In this document: in pieces, positions 45,381 to 57,127 of the stretch
Layout: every line of letters begins with the position of its first letter
How positions within the stretch are numbered: position 1 is the first letter of the stretch
From: Chalciporus piperatus
Taxonomy: Eukaryota > Basidiomycota > Agaricomycetes > Boletales > Boletaceae
Assembly (NCBI GenBank): GCA_038093975.1
Contig: JBBPTG010000039.1
Coordinates: 118,144 to 182,143 of the forward strand
Direction: 5' to 3'
Length of the DNA stretch: 64,000 nt
Translations under genes and position numbers: made by a program
Notes under the pieces: generated by a model
Databases searched by the model: none
What the model saw: only the letters and a program-made list of their open reading frames with translations
Told to the model about the DNA's origin: nothing

Positions 45381-47385
45381 GCTTTCATCTGGGTGAAAAT
45401 GATTTCGATGCCAGTGATATCCCGTACCCGTACCTTTTGATATTTTGTCAAGTCGGGCTTTTGTGTTACTTCTAATGCCCCTTCTCCTCACCACTGTGCA
45501 GTTCGTATAGTACCTGGCTCGTAGATTCGGGACAGATCTGTTATTCCACGTCGACACCGATCTATTCAGACATCAACAGAGACCATACCTTGCCCTCATC
45601 TGTATTCGTGTCACTCGCCCGATGTGATCAGGAGACTTGCAGTGAACGTACGGGAAACCGGGGCCGCCAGGATAGAGGTTGGCCACTTGAATACGTTGAC
45701 AGGTGACATCCCACACCGAAGACAGGGCAGCCACACACTTAGGACGGATCACTGCGTTGCACACGAGTTGCAGTCAATTTGGCAACAAGAAACTAGAACT
45801 ATAATCCGAGTAGAACGGTGAGAATCACCTCTTACCGTCTTGGGTTTCTTGGTCTCTCTAAAGTATTTCGAGGGCATGCATGACTGCTCAACGAGTCAAT
45901 AAATAGCGGGGGTGCATAGGATCGAGTAACGAACCGGAAGAACATCTCGGAGAGTGGACGAGTGGAGTGGGATCAGTTTCACCGCTAAACCCCTAAGTTG
46001 TTGGATACAATGATTTTACGGTGGAAAAAATCGGTCCCGAGTGGGAGGCCACGTCCATCGTGCATACCTTTCGCCACCTTGTCTCATTGCAATGGTAAGT
46101 ACCCCAGTGCAGACTTGTTAATAATCACATCTGTCAGCAAATGTGTGTTCAGGCTCACCGTGTTGTTCTGCAGAGACGTCGATAACACGGCTCAGCACGT
46201 GCCGGGAAAATCATGAGATGGCTACCTTCACGGCAATCTTGTCTCCATCCCAGCGTTTGGCTTCACGCGCGTGGGGAAGAAACGGACATAATCATTAAGA
46301 CTTGCAGACTTGGTGAATAGTAATTGTAACGGGTCTGGACTTTAGTGGACGGTTTACGCCGCCGGGATTGAGATTTGGAACGTTGTGGCCGCCGGTCTAC
46401 CGGAAAGGCTGGGGAGGTTACAAGGTTACGTTGGGGCCCATCGTGAAGTCACCGATAACCTGTGAAGCTTGTGCCTCATCCGTCTCTGAGTATCAATACC
46501 GTCACTGCCCCAACCTACCTGCATCCAGAGAGGCAGAGCAGCCATGGGAGTGGTCATGCTTCTTTGAGCGTGCTTGCGTAGCGGTCGGGTCGAGAACGAG
46601 TGTCACATGTCAGGCCTTAAGGACCTGAGCCACAACGCGGCGCAATCGGCCAACCTGAAACATGACCGGATCATCAAGCAAGTCCAGCTATACTTGACAT
46701 CTTGGAATCTCAACGGGCCTGGGCCAGTGTGGGAAATGGGTAGTCACGAATGGAGTGCCAGTTGAGACCAAGTTGAGACTCAGAGAACAATATGGAGGCT
46801 TTGGAAAAGGCCTTGAGATGGCTCGAAGTTCAGCGGCAGGAACATGACAGCCACAGCCTTGAACACAGAGTGCCCGGTGCAATCGATGTGGCAGTCCATG
46901 CGATGTGCGTTGATCACGGTGCTTGGTGCCGTGTATTAATAGGTGTGGGTAAGGAAATACGCCCTGGGAAGTTGCTGGGAAGAGCGACAGAACCTCCTAT
47001 GTCTGTTCAAACGTGATAGTGAACGTACTTGAGTCGAAATCTCTGCGTTGTTTTGGTACTATGGTAGATCTGGAATGAGACGGACATGTTGTCTTGGACG
47101 GAAGGTTTTAAATTTGGCTGTATTTCGCGGAGACCTTCTATAAAAGGAAATATCTGATGAGGCGGTGGGAGATATCATTAGCACGCACTTTCCGCAATTT
47201 ATATATACCTGAGTCTCGTTGTCATCGATTTCCTTGACTGGGTCCATTTCGATTCACTTTGTTCTTTTTCCTTCGCTTTTTTTGTTTCATTTCCTTGGCT
47301 TTCGCCGTTTTCTTTCTACTTGCAACTTGCGTCTGGCACGCCCCACTCATTCTTGAACTCACCATATCACATCGCTCATTCAACC
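45381..47385. other. 2-kb stretch without a supported gene
   Basis: Scattered short frames only. One (about 46344-46460, WTVYAAGIEIWNVVAAG) looks weakly protein-like but ends at once and has no neighbouring exon. The region may contain further remnants related to the CHAT fragment. The NoxR promoter should lie in the last few hundred bases: a pyrimidine-rich stretch 47255-47320 precedes the gene. Confidence 0.4.
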
Positions 47386-49947
47386 ATGTCTATGTCCCTC
47401 AAGGCAGAACTTGATACCTGGGCTGCTGCCCTCAAAGCATACGACGAGCAGGACTTTCAACAGGCTCTTGATCTCTTTTCCGTGAGCTACATCTCTCTAA
47501 CATGCTTTGTATGCAATTCACATGCGCCTTCTAGCCCATCGCAGATTCCGCAAAGATCCTCACCAACATGGGACTGATATACGCCACCATCGGCGAACAC
47601 GAGACTGCTGTCGAACATTTCATCGCCGCTGTAAACCACGATAATTACCTCGCCATTGCGTGAGTGCCTCTACTAACTGATAGTGATATTTGCCTCCATG
47701 GTGACAGTTCGGTTCCGAACGGTTACCGTTACTGCGTTCACATCGTCACTGATCACCTCTCATGCTTTTACCCCCTTGATTGACCATTTTCGTTCCTAGG
47801 TACTTCCAATGCGGTGTATCCAATTTCCTCCTAGAACGCTACGACCAAGCACTCACGAATTTTGAAGACGCTTATCTCTATCTCCGCGGCAATGAGGCAA
47901 TGTAAGTTGTGTCGCTCGGTGATTATTGCTATTCCTAACCTCACTTCCACAGCAACTATGAACAAATCGGTCTCAAGTTCATGCTGTTCTCAGCAGAGAT
48001 CATGTTCAACCAGGGTCTTTCCCAAATTTACCTTGGTAACACGCAAGAGGGGATGCTGGATATGCAAGAGGCCAGCAGGCAAAAGGTCACAGAAGAACAC
48101 AATGTGATTGATGATGCCATCCAGGATCATGGGGAAGGCTATACCGTATTCAGCATCGTCAGTATTCCTTGTGTTGTTTGGAACGTGCCTTGACTGATTT
48201 GAATTTATGCAGCCCGTTGGAGTGTTGTACCGCCCGTCGGAAAACAAGCTCAAGAATTCCAAGAGCAAAGATTATCTCGGAAAAGCTGTTCGTCCCACCC
48301 TCCTTGTTTTCCTGGTTAGATCCGATTCATATTTATATTTGACATAATAGAAATTGGTCGCAGCCAGTAACTCCAACGATGCCTTCACTGAATTTACCGG
48401 CGTGATAAGACTCCAACAAGCGTCTGAAGAGAATGAGGCTAACAAAGACCTCGAAGGCAAGCCTGAAGTCCGACCAGCGTCCAACTTGAACAGAAGCGCG
48501 ACCGTACCTGTCCCCCGTGCGTTGTCCCCTTGCGCGCAACCTTTTCCTATCTCTCCTAACTTCCCGTAGCTCCTGACCGCGTGGCTCTTCGTCCCACCAT
48601 TCTCGAGCGTTCCAAGACAACTTTCCAGCTCGGTGCCAACGCTGTGCGCGGACCCCCTTCAGTCGCCGACCTCGCCTCTCGACGGTCTCAATCGGTCTCC
48701 AACCCAAACCTAGCGAGAAGTGACTCTACACTTGGAAGGAGCAACTCTGCCGTGAGTCGACCAGGGCTTGCACGGAACGAGAACGCCAGAACGGGCACAG
48801 CGCCGCTGAGGCCCATCACTCCACAGAGCAGTGGCGCTGGGGTCGGCGCAGGTGGGTCGAGGTCAAACATTGTTACGAATGGAGGAGAGGCGGGAGGTTC
48901 TGCTGGTGCAGCTTCAGTGCTAAAAGCGCGACCAAGTCTTAGGAAACTACAGACGCCAGTAAAATCCCAGGAGCCAGTCTCCGTCCCGTCACTACCACCG
49001 ACACAAGCACTCCCTGCGTCGCTCCAGCCGAGGCAGGTGATCAATCCTGGGCAAGGTGCTGCTCCCTTCGTGCTCCCTGCTATCCTGTCGTCGCGTCCGC
49101 CAGACAGTACGTTCGATTCCTGGTTCTATGAACTGTACTCATGCGACTCGCTCTCCACAGGCGGCACTGATTCGCAGTTCTACAACACGTACATGGACGC
49201 GTACACAGATGATGCCTCCCGTCCCAACTCCAACGCCGTTGCAGCACCCTCTTCACAGATCCAGCAGCAGCAGCAACAAGCACAGAGGCAGTCTCCTGGC
49301 CTGGCATACCAACAACCACAACCACAGCTGTACGACACACCACAGCCAGCATGGATGCAGACTGCTCCCAGCCCAAGTCTCAGTGGTACCAGTTCCTCAG
49401 GACACAGCCGTACACCCTCAAGGGCTGCGATGATGAACAACTTGAACATGAACGCGGGTCAATACATGGGTATGGGTATCACCAACGCGGGCGGAGGTAC
49501 ATTGAGACGGAAGATGACTCGTCGGCCCACAGCCCGCCGGGTGACGTTGTACGATGACGAGGAGGGCGACGACGGGTTCGTGACGGGCGAGTACGAAGAG
49601 CTCGAGATGGCCAACATCCGAGTCAAGGTTCGTGTTTCCATATACTGCATGTATTTGTGTATTTGATCGATATCTAACGTGCGTTCTTCGTCTTGCAGCT
49701 GCATTATCAGGGTGATGTGCGCGGTATGGCAATCCCTCCTACGACGACGTTCGAAGAGTTCGTCGAGCGCGTGACGACCAAGTTCGGGACGTCGTTAACG
49801 GGTCTGGCGATGAAATTCAAGGACGAGGAAGGGACTATGATTACGCTTCGGGACGAAGGTGATTTCGAGCTTGCAATCGAAACAGCACGGGAGAACTCCA
49901 AAGACAAATCAGAGGGAAAGATCGAGGTGTGGTGCACGAACATGTAA
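47386..49947 (+). CDS. noxR: NoxR, p67phox-like regulator of NADPH oxidase, 691 aa
   Basis: Activates fungal Nox complexes together with Rac GTPase. Exons 47386-47481, 47535-47659, 47800-47901, 47953-48157, 48213-48287, 48351-48516, 48570-49627 and 49699-49947 join in frame. The N-terminal TPR domain (about 1-175; DTWAAALKAYDEQDFQQALD, NMGLIYATIGEHETAVEHF) ends in the activation-type segment FSIPVGVLYRPSENKLKN. A long Ser/Pro/Gln-rich linker with poly-Gln (about 49261-49280) follows. The C-terminal PB1 domain (about 605-691) begins VKLHYQGDVRGMAI and has the acidic EGDFELAIETA type cluster. This TPR-PB1 architecture without SH3 is the fungal NoxR form. Positions 49107-49160 (GTACGT...CACAG, 54 nt, stop-free) could be an in-frame optional intron. 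Confidence 0.92.
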
Positions 49948-51399
49948 GACTCTCGAGTATCTCAGGGAGGGACGGGGGTGACCTGGTGATCGACGGTCGC
50001 GGCACTATTTGTTGGAAGGGTATGCTGCCTTTTTCTAATTTATCTTGTGTCTTGGTTATATTGGCATCATGCGGTGTGTATGGTTAGTTGTAATGTTTTT
50101 TTTCGTGAATTTCTGTTGTGTTTGTGGTGTGACTTCAAGTTGGAGATAGCTAGGCTAGTGCGTCATTGCTTGCGGTGTTCAAGTTTTTGCACCAGGTTAG
50201 CAATCGCGAGGTCCACGTCGTTGGTACAAAACAGATGATGAACGAAAAGATAAACCAGGATAAGTACCTTTTAAACACATCTAGGCACTCCCTCGAGGAC
50301 CGCGCTTTCAAGAAGGATGCTGTCTGATGCGACTCTGAGCTCGTGGGTATGTAGATGCCAATGAATCAAGGCTTGAGCACGATTCCAATATGGTTGTTCT
50401 GGAAGTTGTCTTTGATACGACTCCTGTCACTGGCCGGTCGATAGCAAACTTGGACCGCAGAGGTAATAATGCTCCAGTCTTGTTGGCCGACACGAAAGCG
50501 AGATCAATTGGCCCGTTGATCCGAGAAGTGCAGGATACTTCAGTAACTAGAGCAGCGCAAGGCTTGTTCACCGTTAAGGTCTCAAGGGGAAAATCAATTT
50601 ATCCTTCGGTTTAACACCATGCGGGGGGACATCCTGACGGCGTTGTTACCCTCCGGAAAGGTATACCTAGCGCATACAGGCTGCAGAAGTTCATTGTCGA
50701 TCCGATGCTCCGAAGAACGAGTATGAAACAACTCAAAGATGACGGACGTTTCACAAAGTGTAGCACTTACGACAGCGGAGTCAAGGGTATTGACGCCCCG
50801 GGCTGTGGTGAAGTACATTGTGCACAGGAAGAACCACACGTACCGCCCCGTTGGGGTGTTTGAACAATGCATGCCAAGGATAGGTCCTGATGTCGTCGAG
50901 TAACATGGAATTCCTGGCAGTAGCGAGAAGTGATATGATGCAAAACACTTATTAGATTCAAACAGGGCTTACTCTGGTTGTAATTGGCAGACGAATAAGA
51001 AGTACTGGATACTGATGAACGTCATTCCTCAGCGAGGTAAATCTCTGGTCCTTGTTGATGTCAATGCAGTCCCGTACTCCTCATAATAAATGTAAAAAGA
51101 AAAAGTAGGGCAGAGTGCTCGTACGTTCGAAAGAGGTTATAGGCGGAAGAGTCGAATGAAAAGTTGAAGCTACTGATTCGTTTCTGGCGGTGAGTTCCTA
51201 TTGATCAATCGTCGGTGATAACTTTGACTTGATTACGTAACGAGGAGGATTTGCACTCTGAGTTTTTGAAATATGTTTTCCAAGCTCAACAAGCTGCGGC
51301 AGCTGCGGGCCAACGGGTCAAGGTGGAGAGATTCCACAGAAAATTGACTTTTTGGTTTGAGAGGTCGAGTAATTCGCACCTCTGACTGGAGCACTCATC
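49948..51399. other. Spacer between NoxR and the lipase
   Basis: Several short minus-strand open stretches (50308-50571; 50594-50872) with splice-like borders, but no protein family recognised and no consistent joined model. Possibly an old pseudogene. Confidence 0.35.
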
Positions 51400-52922
51400 A
51401 TGGGACGCTTCCCGTTACTCGGACGTCTTTCACTCAAGGAATACCTCGCCTTGCTCGCTGGACTCTCCATCCTCGCCGCCGAGATACTCCTTCGCTCCAT
51501 CATTCTTGTCCTGCCAAAATCTGTCATATCCTGGTTCTACGAGCGCTCGCGGGTACTCTTCGACCGCTTTGCGAATGGTCGAGGCCCCCCAGCAGCAGAA
51601 CAAGCCTTTGCAGGCTCCATTCGTACTGCCAAGGACTTCGGAGAGCTATGTGCGTTATATGGGTACGAGCACGAAGAGCATATCGTGCTCACCAAGGATG
51701 GATACTTGCTGACCCTGCATCGCATCCCCGAGTGCAAGGGCACGCAACAGTCAAACGTTGAGATAGGTTGTGAAGTGAGGAAACCGGTGGTATATCTCCA
51801 CCACGGACTCCTCATGAATAGCGAGGTGTGGGTCTGTCTGACGGACGAGGCCCGTTGTTTACCGTTCGTGCTTGCTGAGCAAGGTGAGTGAGACTTTGTA
51901 TCGTTGCACCGCGATGCTTACAAGTTTTTCTGCTTCTTTGCGCAGGTTATGATGTCTGGCTTGGCAATAACCGTGGCAACAAATACTCCAAAAAATCCAT
52001 TCGCCTCAATCCAAACTCGACCAAATTTTGGGACTATAGTCTCGACGAGTTTGCATGGCACGATATACCCGACTCTATAGAATACATCCTCTCTCGTACG
52101 GCGGCAAAAAGTCTTAGCTACGTCGGATTCAGCCAGGGAACCGCCCAGGCGTTCGCGGCCTTGAGCATCAACCCAGACCTCAACGAGAAAGTCAATGTAC
52201 TCGTTGCACTCGCGCCAGCGATGAGCCCCGCAGGATTGTCTGCTCCCGTCGTGGACGCACTCATCAAGGCATCGTAAGTGATTTTTCTCAGCATGTTTCA
52301 CTTGCCCGCTTACCATGCCCCTCTTAGTCCGACGATAGTCTACTTGCTCTTTGGACGCAAATCAATCCTCTCATCAACACCGACATGGCAAGCGATCTTC
52401 TACCCCCCGATCTTCACATCCATCATCGACGCTTCCCTTCAATTTCTCTTCTCCTGGGATAGCCGCAACATCACCGCGCACCAAAAGACGGCCGCGTACT
52501 CCCACCTCTATTCACATGCCTCCGTCAAGTCTGTTGTGCACTGGTTCCAGATCATGCGCGAGTCTGCCTTCCAAATGTTTGATGACGACGTTCCCTTTCT
52601 TCGTTCCTCTCAGAACTCGTACCGTCCTGCGCGGTTCCCAACGCGGAATATTGAGACACCGATTTTGTTGTTGTACGGAGACCGGGATAGTCTGGTGGAT
52701 ATCGATGCAATGGTGCGGGCGCTACCGGCAGGCAGGACGCGTGTGAGAAGGCTTAAAGGATATGAGCATCTGGACATTTTATGGGGTAAGGATGTGGGGA
52801 GCGATGTGATTCCGGAGGTTGTAAATGCTTTGCGGGTGCATTGTCAGACGCCCGCCGGAGAGATGCGCAACGGACTTAAGGTGTTTGAGGTAGCAGAGAA
52901 GTTGGAGAAGCTTGCAAATTGA
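51400..52922 (+). CDS. Acid-lipase-type steryl ester hydrolase (Tgl1/Yeh-like), 468 aa
   Basis: Hydrolyses steryl esters or triacylglycerol at lipid droplets or the cell surface, by family. Exons 51400-51883, 51946-52273 and 52328-52922. A hydrophobic N-terminal segment (YLALLAGLSILAAEILL, about residues 15-31) and a second (IILVLPKSVISWF) can anchor it. The AB-hydrolase lipase N-domain begins LCALYGYEHEEHIVLTKDGY and continues with LHRIPE; the oxyanion region is YLHHGLLMNSEVW. Triad: Ser224 in YVGFSQGT, Asp in LLYGDRDSLVD, His in GYEHLDILWG. Lid and spacing match fungal Tgl1/Yeh1-2. No defects. Confidence 0.88.
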
Positions 52923-53139
52923 ATGGAACGTCTGGAGAGGGGATTATAATGTGTATCTGGACTACAGTACTTACTGGATACTGACAATTAATTAGCAGCT
53001 AATGTACATTAGAGATGTCTCTAGTACTAGTAAAGCCTCTTCCACTTCATCTACATCATGATTAAGGCGTGGTAGTCAGGATTGTCATCTTTCTTCACCA
53101 CCCTCGCCCCCTTCATTTCCCCTACATCCTGGAACGCAT

Positions 53140-53345
53140 TCCGATCTTCTTCATCCGCTTCAACGTATTGTTGCTTCATCTCACGCTCGAAAATTGATCT
53201 GTGTATTCGCCAGTGCTTAGCCCTACTTGAGGTAGTCTCGCTTGCATTTCCCGTCCGATCCCGGAAGACAGCGGCGGATGCCTATCCCTTCTTCTCGATG
53301 TCTAGGACGCCGGTCGTATGCCATCCCAAGAAACAAAAATACAGT
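53140..53345 (-). pseudogene. Decayed copy of the neighbouring cysteine-rich gene
   Basis: Nucleotide alignment by eye to the C-terminal half of the gene at 53852-54544 is clear: the CATACGAC region, GGAAGACAGCG, the TACTTGAG box and the CTTCTTC-TCC block stay in order. On the minus strand it yields WHTTGVLDIE, then a stop, then RDGKCKRDYLK and stops. The N-terminal Cys-rich half is absent. Same orientation as the intact gene, about 0.5 kb away: a truncated tandem duplicate. Confidence 0.8.
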
Positions 53346-53851
53346 GGCTGATGCCGATCCAACTTGATGGATTATGCACAGGATTCCTCGTTACTGCAAC
53401 AAGATGATGGCACAATGATAGCCCAACAACACCCTGCTGTAAGTATCCGGTTCCGACCCAGATTTGGATATAGGATTCACCGGGCCACTTCCTGCAGAGT
53501 TTCAGGTTGTGATGACCGTCCGAACTCACCCGGTGCAAGTGCTTGCATTTTTCTCGAAAGATTGGTTCACTGTACTGAAGATGAGTCTTCTGGTGACCGG
53601 GAAGGTAGGCTTACACACCGCTAACTTGGCCGCTGACAGTGAAAGATAGGGGCCATCACGGACTCACCAGGCAACAGATCCACAGAACAACGAACCTTTT
53701 TGTAACCACCCAGCCTAGTTTGCGCTACCTCAGGCCTCGAGTAGCGAAAGATGTCAAGGTTCTAATAACATTTGAAATTGACCTGTGCGAGTAATTTGGA
53801 TAACCCTTCTCTAAACACTAATAGTCTCTTGACTGCTAAGACTTCAGCTTT

Positions 53852-54544
53852 TTATAACTTAGTCCCTCTGTGCATCACATACACATTAGCCCGTTGACTC
53901 ATCACACTGATTTGCGGCGGAAACTCACCAACGTCAGAATGTTCACCTTTGCGTTTCTTTTGCACATCGTAGTACTCCTCGAGATATTCCTCTCCACGTT
54001 CCGCCTCTACTCTCTGATAGAGGGCTTTCCTATCTTCTTCGTCCACTTCTACATATTGATGCTCCATTTCACTATCAAAGGTAAGCCGGTATGTTCGGCT
54101 CTTGAAACTGTCGTCATAGTACTTGAGATGCTTCCGTGTACATTTCCGGTCCAGTCCCGTAAGACAGCGAAGGACGTTTATCCCATTATACTTCCCCTCG
54201 ACGTCCATCACGTTAGTCGTATGCCATCCCCAGACACACAAAGACGGTTGATCCCAATCCGCTTTGATCGAATCTCCACATCTTACACTCTGGCCACAGC
54301 AAGATGACCACAGGACGAGGTCGCGACAAAGCTCAACTCTCTCCTCTCTATCTTCATCGTCGAACACATGCGGCACCCAGCACGCGTCTGGGTGATTGAA
54401 GGTGTAGTTGGCGTGGCAGCGCACGCAGTGCTTGGGCACGTTATCGCCGTGGCAACAACACTTGCCACACGAACAGGCGCAGGCGTCAGCGGCGCCAGGA
54501 CGGTCCGGACTAGCTTTCGATCCAGATTTGGTTCCAGCGTTCAC
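53852..54544 (-). CDS. Cysteine-rich hypothetical protein, 230 aa, single exon
   Basis: Family not recognised. It opens MNAGTKSGSK, then a dense Cys/His cluster ACACSCGKCCCHGDNVPKHC continuing VRCHANYTF (residues 20-51), likely binding zinc. Further Cys pairs follow (LWSSCCGQSVRC). The middle has WGWHTTNVMDVEGKYNGINV then RCLTGLDRKCTR. The C-terminal half is charged and helical (HQYVEVDEEDRKALYQRVEA; EEYLEEYYDVQKKRKGE). There is no intron although most neighbours have several. Two decayed relatives lie in this window (53140-53345 and 59885-60110), so the family duplicates and dies locally. It could be a nucleic-acid-binding or redox protein; unknown. Confidence 0.7.
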   Translation of the reverse strand: MNAGTKSGSKASPDRPGAADACACSCGKCCCHGDNVPKHCVRCHANYTFNHPDACWVPHVFDDEDREERVELCRDLVLWSSCCGQSVRCGDSIKADWDQPSLCVWGWHTTNVMDVEGKYNGINVLRCLTGLDRKCTRKHLKYYDDSFKSRTYRLTFDSEMEHQYVEVDEEDRKALYQRVEAERGEEYLEEYYDVQKKRKGEHSDVGEFPPQISVMSQRANVYVMHRGTKL

Positions 54545-54741
54545 TTCCTGAGGTTTGTTTTTGGCAGGATGCGACGAGGGCTCTTCAGCCTAAATAGAAT
54601 AAGTCACTGTGCATGCGCTCGAGTGTCCAAACCCACTTGAACTTTGCTCGAGAGTTTCTCGGAGGATTGAGACATTGATTGGAAGGTAAGAGGTTTACTG
54701 TCGTTAAGCGTTAAGGGGTATGATTAAAATACCAGGCTTTA

Positions 54742-55016
54742 GGGCCTGTTCGAGATGGCCAAAAGGGCTGCTAAGCGAGTGCTGCCCGCGCTCGGTTAGC
54801 ACTCGGTTAGCAATACCCAGCTGCATCGGTCGAGCAGCATAGTCACGTAACGCTTTTGACGAGTCTTTTGGCATGATTTGTGAGCTCTGATTGGTTGACT
54901 CTTCACAAATAAGGGAATTACCTGATGCTCTAGCCATAAAGAAAAACGGGCACGAAAAGTTTCGAGTTTCTCGGCAGGCTGATGGGCTGTAAGACTACCG
55001 CATCTCAAACAGGCCC
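54742..55016. mobile_element. 275-bp Harbinger-like MITE with TTA duplication
   Basis: GGGCCTGTTCGAGATG at 54742-54757 is matched by its complement (one mismatch) at 55001-55016. TTA flanks both ends (54739-54741, 55017-55019). Non-coding. The TTA duplication and GG-rich end are shared with the element at 3664-4417, although the terminal repeats differ in sequence. It sits about 115 bp beyond the PinX1 3' end. Confidence 0.85.
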
Positions 55017-55131
55017 TTAGGGGCTCGCATAGGTTTACCTCAGCTATTCGCCCAATCGTTATGAAGTCTACAGGGTATGTAATAAGTGTTCTAGCTTCAC
55101 GATGTTGTAGGAAAACAGCCAACTCCGTCCG

Positions 55132-56707
55132 CTACGATCGTTTCGTTTTGTGCTCTTTTTCGGACTTCTTGGAGCGTTCTGGTGAGGAGTCCGTTTTGCG
55201 CCGCTTGGGCGTTTCACCATTCGCGTGAGCGCCATCATTGGGCTGTTTCTCGCGTTTCCGATGTTTTTTCTCCTTTTTGGATGCCTCTTTGATCTCTCCA
55301 CTCGTATCTTTCACTCGTTCCTTTTCCTCACCCTGTTTCCGCTTTTCGGCCTTGCGTTCCGCTTTACGTTGTTTTTCTGTCAACGTGTCTCCACTCTCAC
55401 CGCCGTTTTTGTCCTCATGGACTGGGACTGGGGTTGAAGACGATTCTGCATCAGGTGGAGGTGCTGTTGACGTGAAGGCAGGGACGCGACTGCCTATGCC
55501 TCTGCGTGGTTGTTCGTCCTCGTTGGCGGGGGTCACCGTCGCGGATGGGTCAGACGATCCGAGTCCGAGTCGAGAGGTGCCGAGACTGAGTCGGAACGCA
55601 CCAAGACCAGGGGTCGCTGGTAAGGATGCGGGAGCGGAGGAGGAGGATGTACGCGCGAGTTTTTCTTTGAAGTAGTCTGCGACGCTCTTTGTTGAGGTGG
55701 TTAAGTTGTCGAGCGTGATTGTGGGTTCAGTGGTGGGTATAGGGGTGGATGAGCTCGAGGGCGCTGGTGTTGATGTTGGCGTTTGTGTTGTTGTCGTGGA
55801 TGTGGAGGTCGAGGTGGAAGGTGCGATGCCGAGGATCTCAGAGATGGCCGCTGCAGATTTGTTCGCGAGGCTTTTGGCAGCTCGGATGCGTGCACGGTGA
55901 CTGTCGAGGTTGAACAACAGGAGGAAAAAAGCGTCGGGTTAGAATAGCATATCAGACCAACGATGTCACTTACGCCATTGGGCGGGCCTTTGGTTTCGAT
56001 TGGGAGGTTGGATCCGAAGCATTGGGAGTTGGTGATTCGGATGGGGGTTCAGAACTAGGGCTGGGACCGGTAGAAGATGGCGATTGGGAACGTGGCTCGG
56101 CGTCAGAGTTCTTATGTTTTTCCTTCTTCTCCTTCTTTGCTTTTTTGCTCTTCTTTTTCGTGATTTCGCTCGTATCAGGATCCTCGGTATCGCTATGTTT
56201 CCGTTTCTTTTTCGTGGCAGGGGTTTCCTCCTCCTCATTTTGTTGTCCTTTCCCTTCCTGTGCGCGCATGAAAGTCCCACCAAGCGCCATCTGAGACTCC
56301 TTCTCGGCCTGCTCTTCCTCATCCTCTTCGCCAGTTCCCTTCTCCTGTTGTGTCGTATTGAGCCTCCTCAACAGCGCCTCAAAGTCCTTGTTCTGTTTCC
56401 ATGCAATCCCACTCGGATCTCGCTGATGCTGACCTCCGATACCCAGCACATCAAGCTTCTGCTGCACCTTGAGGTGGGTCTTGATGCCATCGCCGGAAGA
56501 GCCCAATCCTTGGGAAGAGTCCCAACCGAATTTCGAGAGATATGAGAGACCGAAGCGCGATGCATCTATAAGGAGACGGAAATTTGGTGGAAGATGGTGT
56601 TAGTGCTATCGGGGTGGTCGTATGTATGAGGGCATACCATCTGCCCAACTTAGATTGCGTGGGTCATTGGGGATGCGCTGTTTTTGTTTGCGGCCTGCGA
56701 GGCCCAT
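55132..56707 (-). CDS. PXR1: PinX1/Pxr1 G-patch protein, 476 aa
   Basis: Exons 56707-56638, 56565-55974 and 55900-55132. The N-terminus MGLAGRKQKQRIPNDPRNLS followed by WADDASRFG closely follows yeast Pxr1/human PINX1. The G-patch (about 24-70) reads SRFGLSYLSKFGWDSSQGLG. A conserved block HQRDPSGIAWKQNKDFEALL follows. The rest is Lys/Glu/Ser-rich with KKKSKKAKKEKKEKHK-type KKE/D repeats and a basic tail KKSEKEHKTKRS, as in nucleolar G-patch proteins. In yeast it activates the helicase Prp43 for rRNA and snoRNA processing and inhibits telomerase (established). Confidence 0.92.
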
Positions 56708-57127
56708 GGTGTATATGAAAAGGACTTTACAAGGCTACGAGCCTTGGGCTGCTGGTTGAGGTTTTCTCACTACCTCACGACGAGAGCTTGATGGACATCG
56801 GATGGATGGTCACGGAGGGGTCGATATCTATATCAAGCAGTCGACCACTCACTAAACTCACCAAACGTCCAAACTTGAAACTAACCCAACTTTCCTTTCT
56901 ACAGCTTGTAGTGAGTGAGCATCAACCGAACAGCTGGGAAGCCGACTAAAAATCTGGAACTGTGCATTCAATTCTGAAGAAGCTCAGGACGCTGTGTTTT
57001 GTTTCACCCACCTTGTCCGAACAGCCCTTTCACGAACGCCGCATTGTCTCACTTGGGAAGTGATTCGTATTGTGGTCTTTTTCCCGCCGAGCCTACGCCG
57101 CACTGCTCTTTCCGACGCTAGTGCGAC

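Noticed and set aside
46344..46990. Weak protein-like frames (WTVYAAGIEIWNVVAAG; LEKALRWLEVQRQE)
   Set aside because: No joined exons, early stops, and similarity to TPR-CHAT proteins too weak to support.
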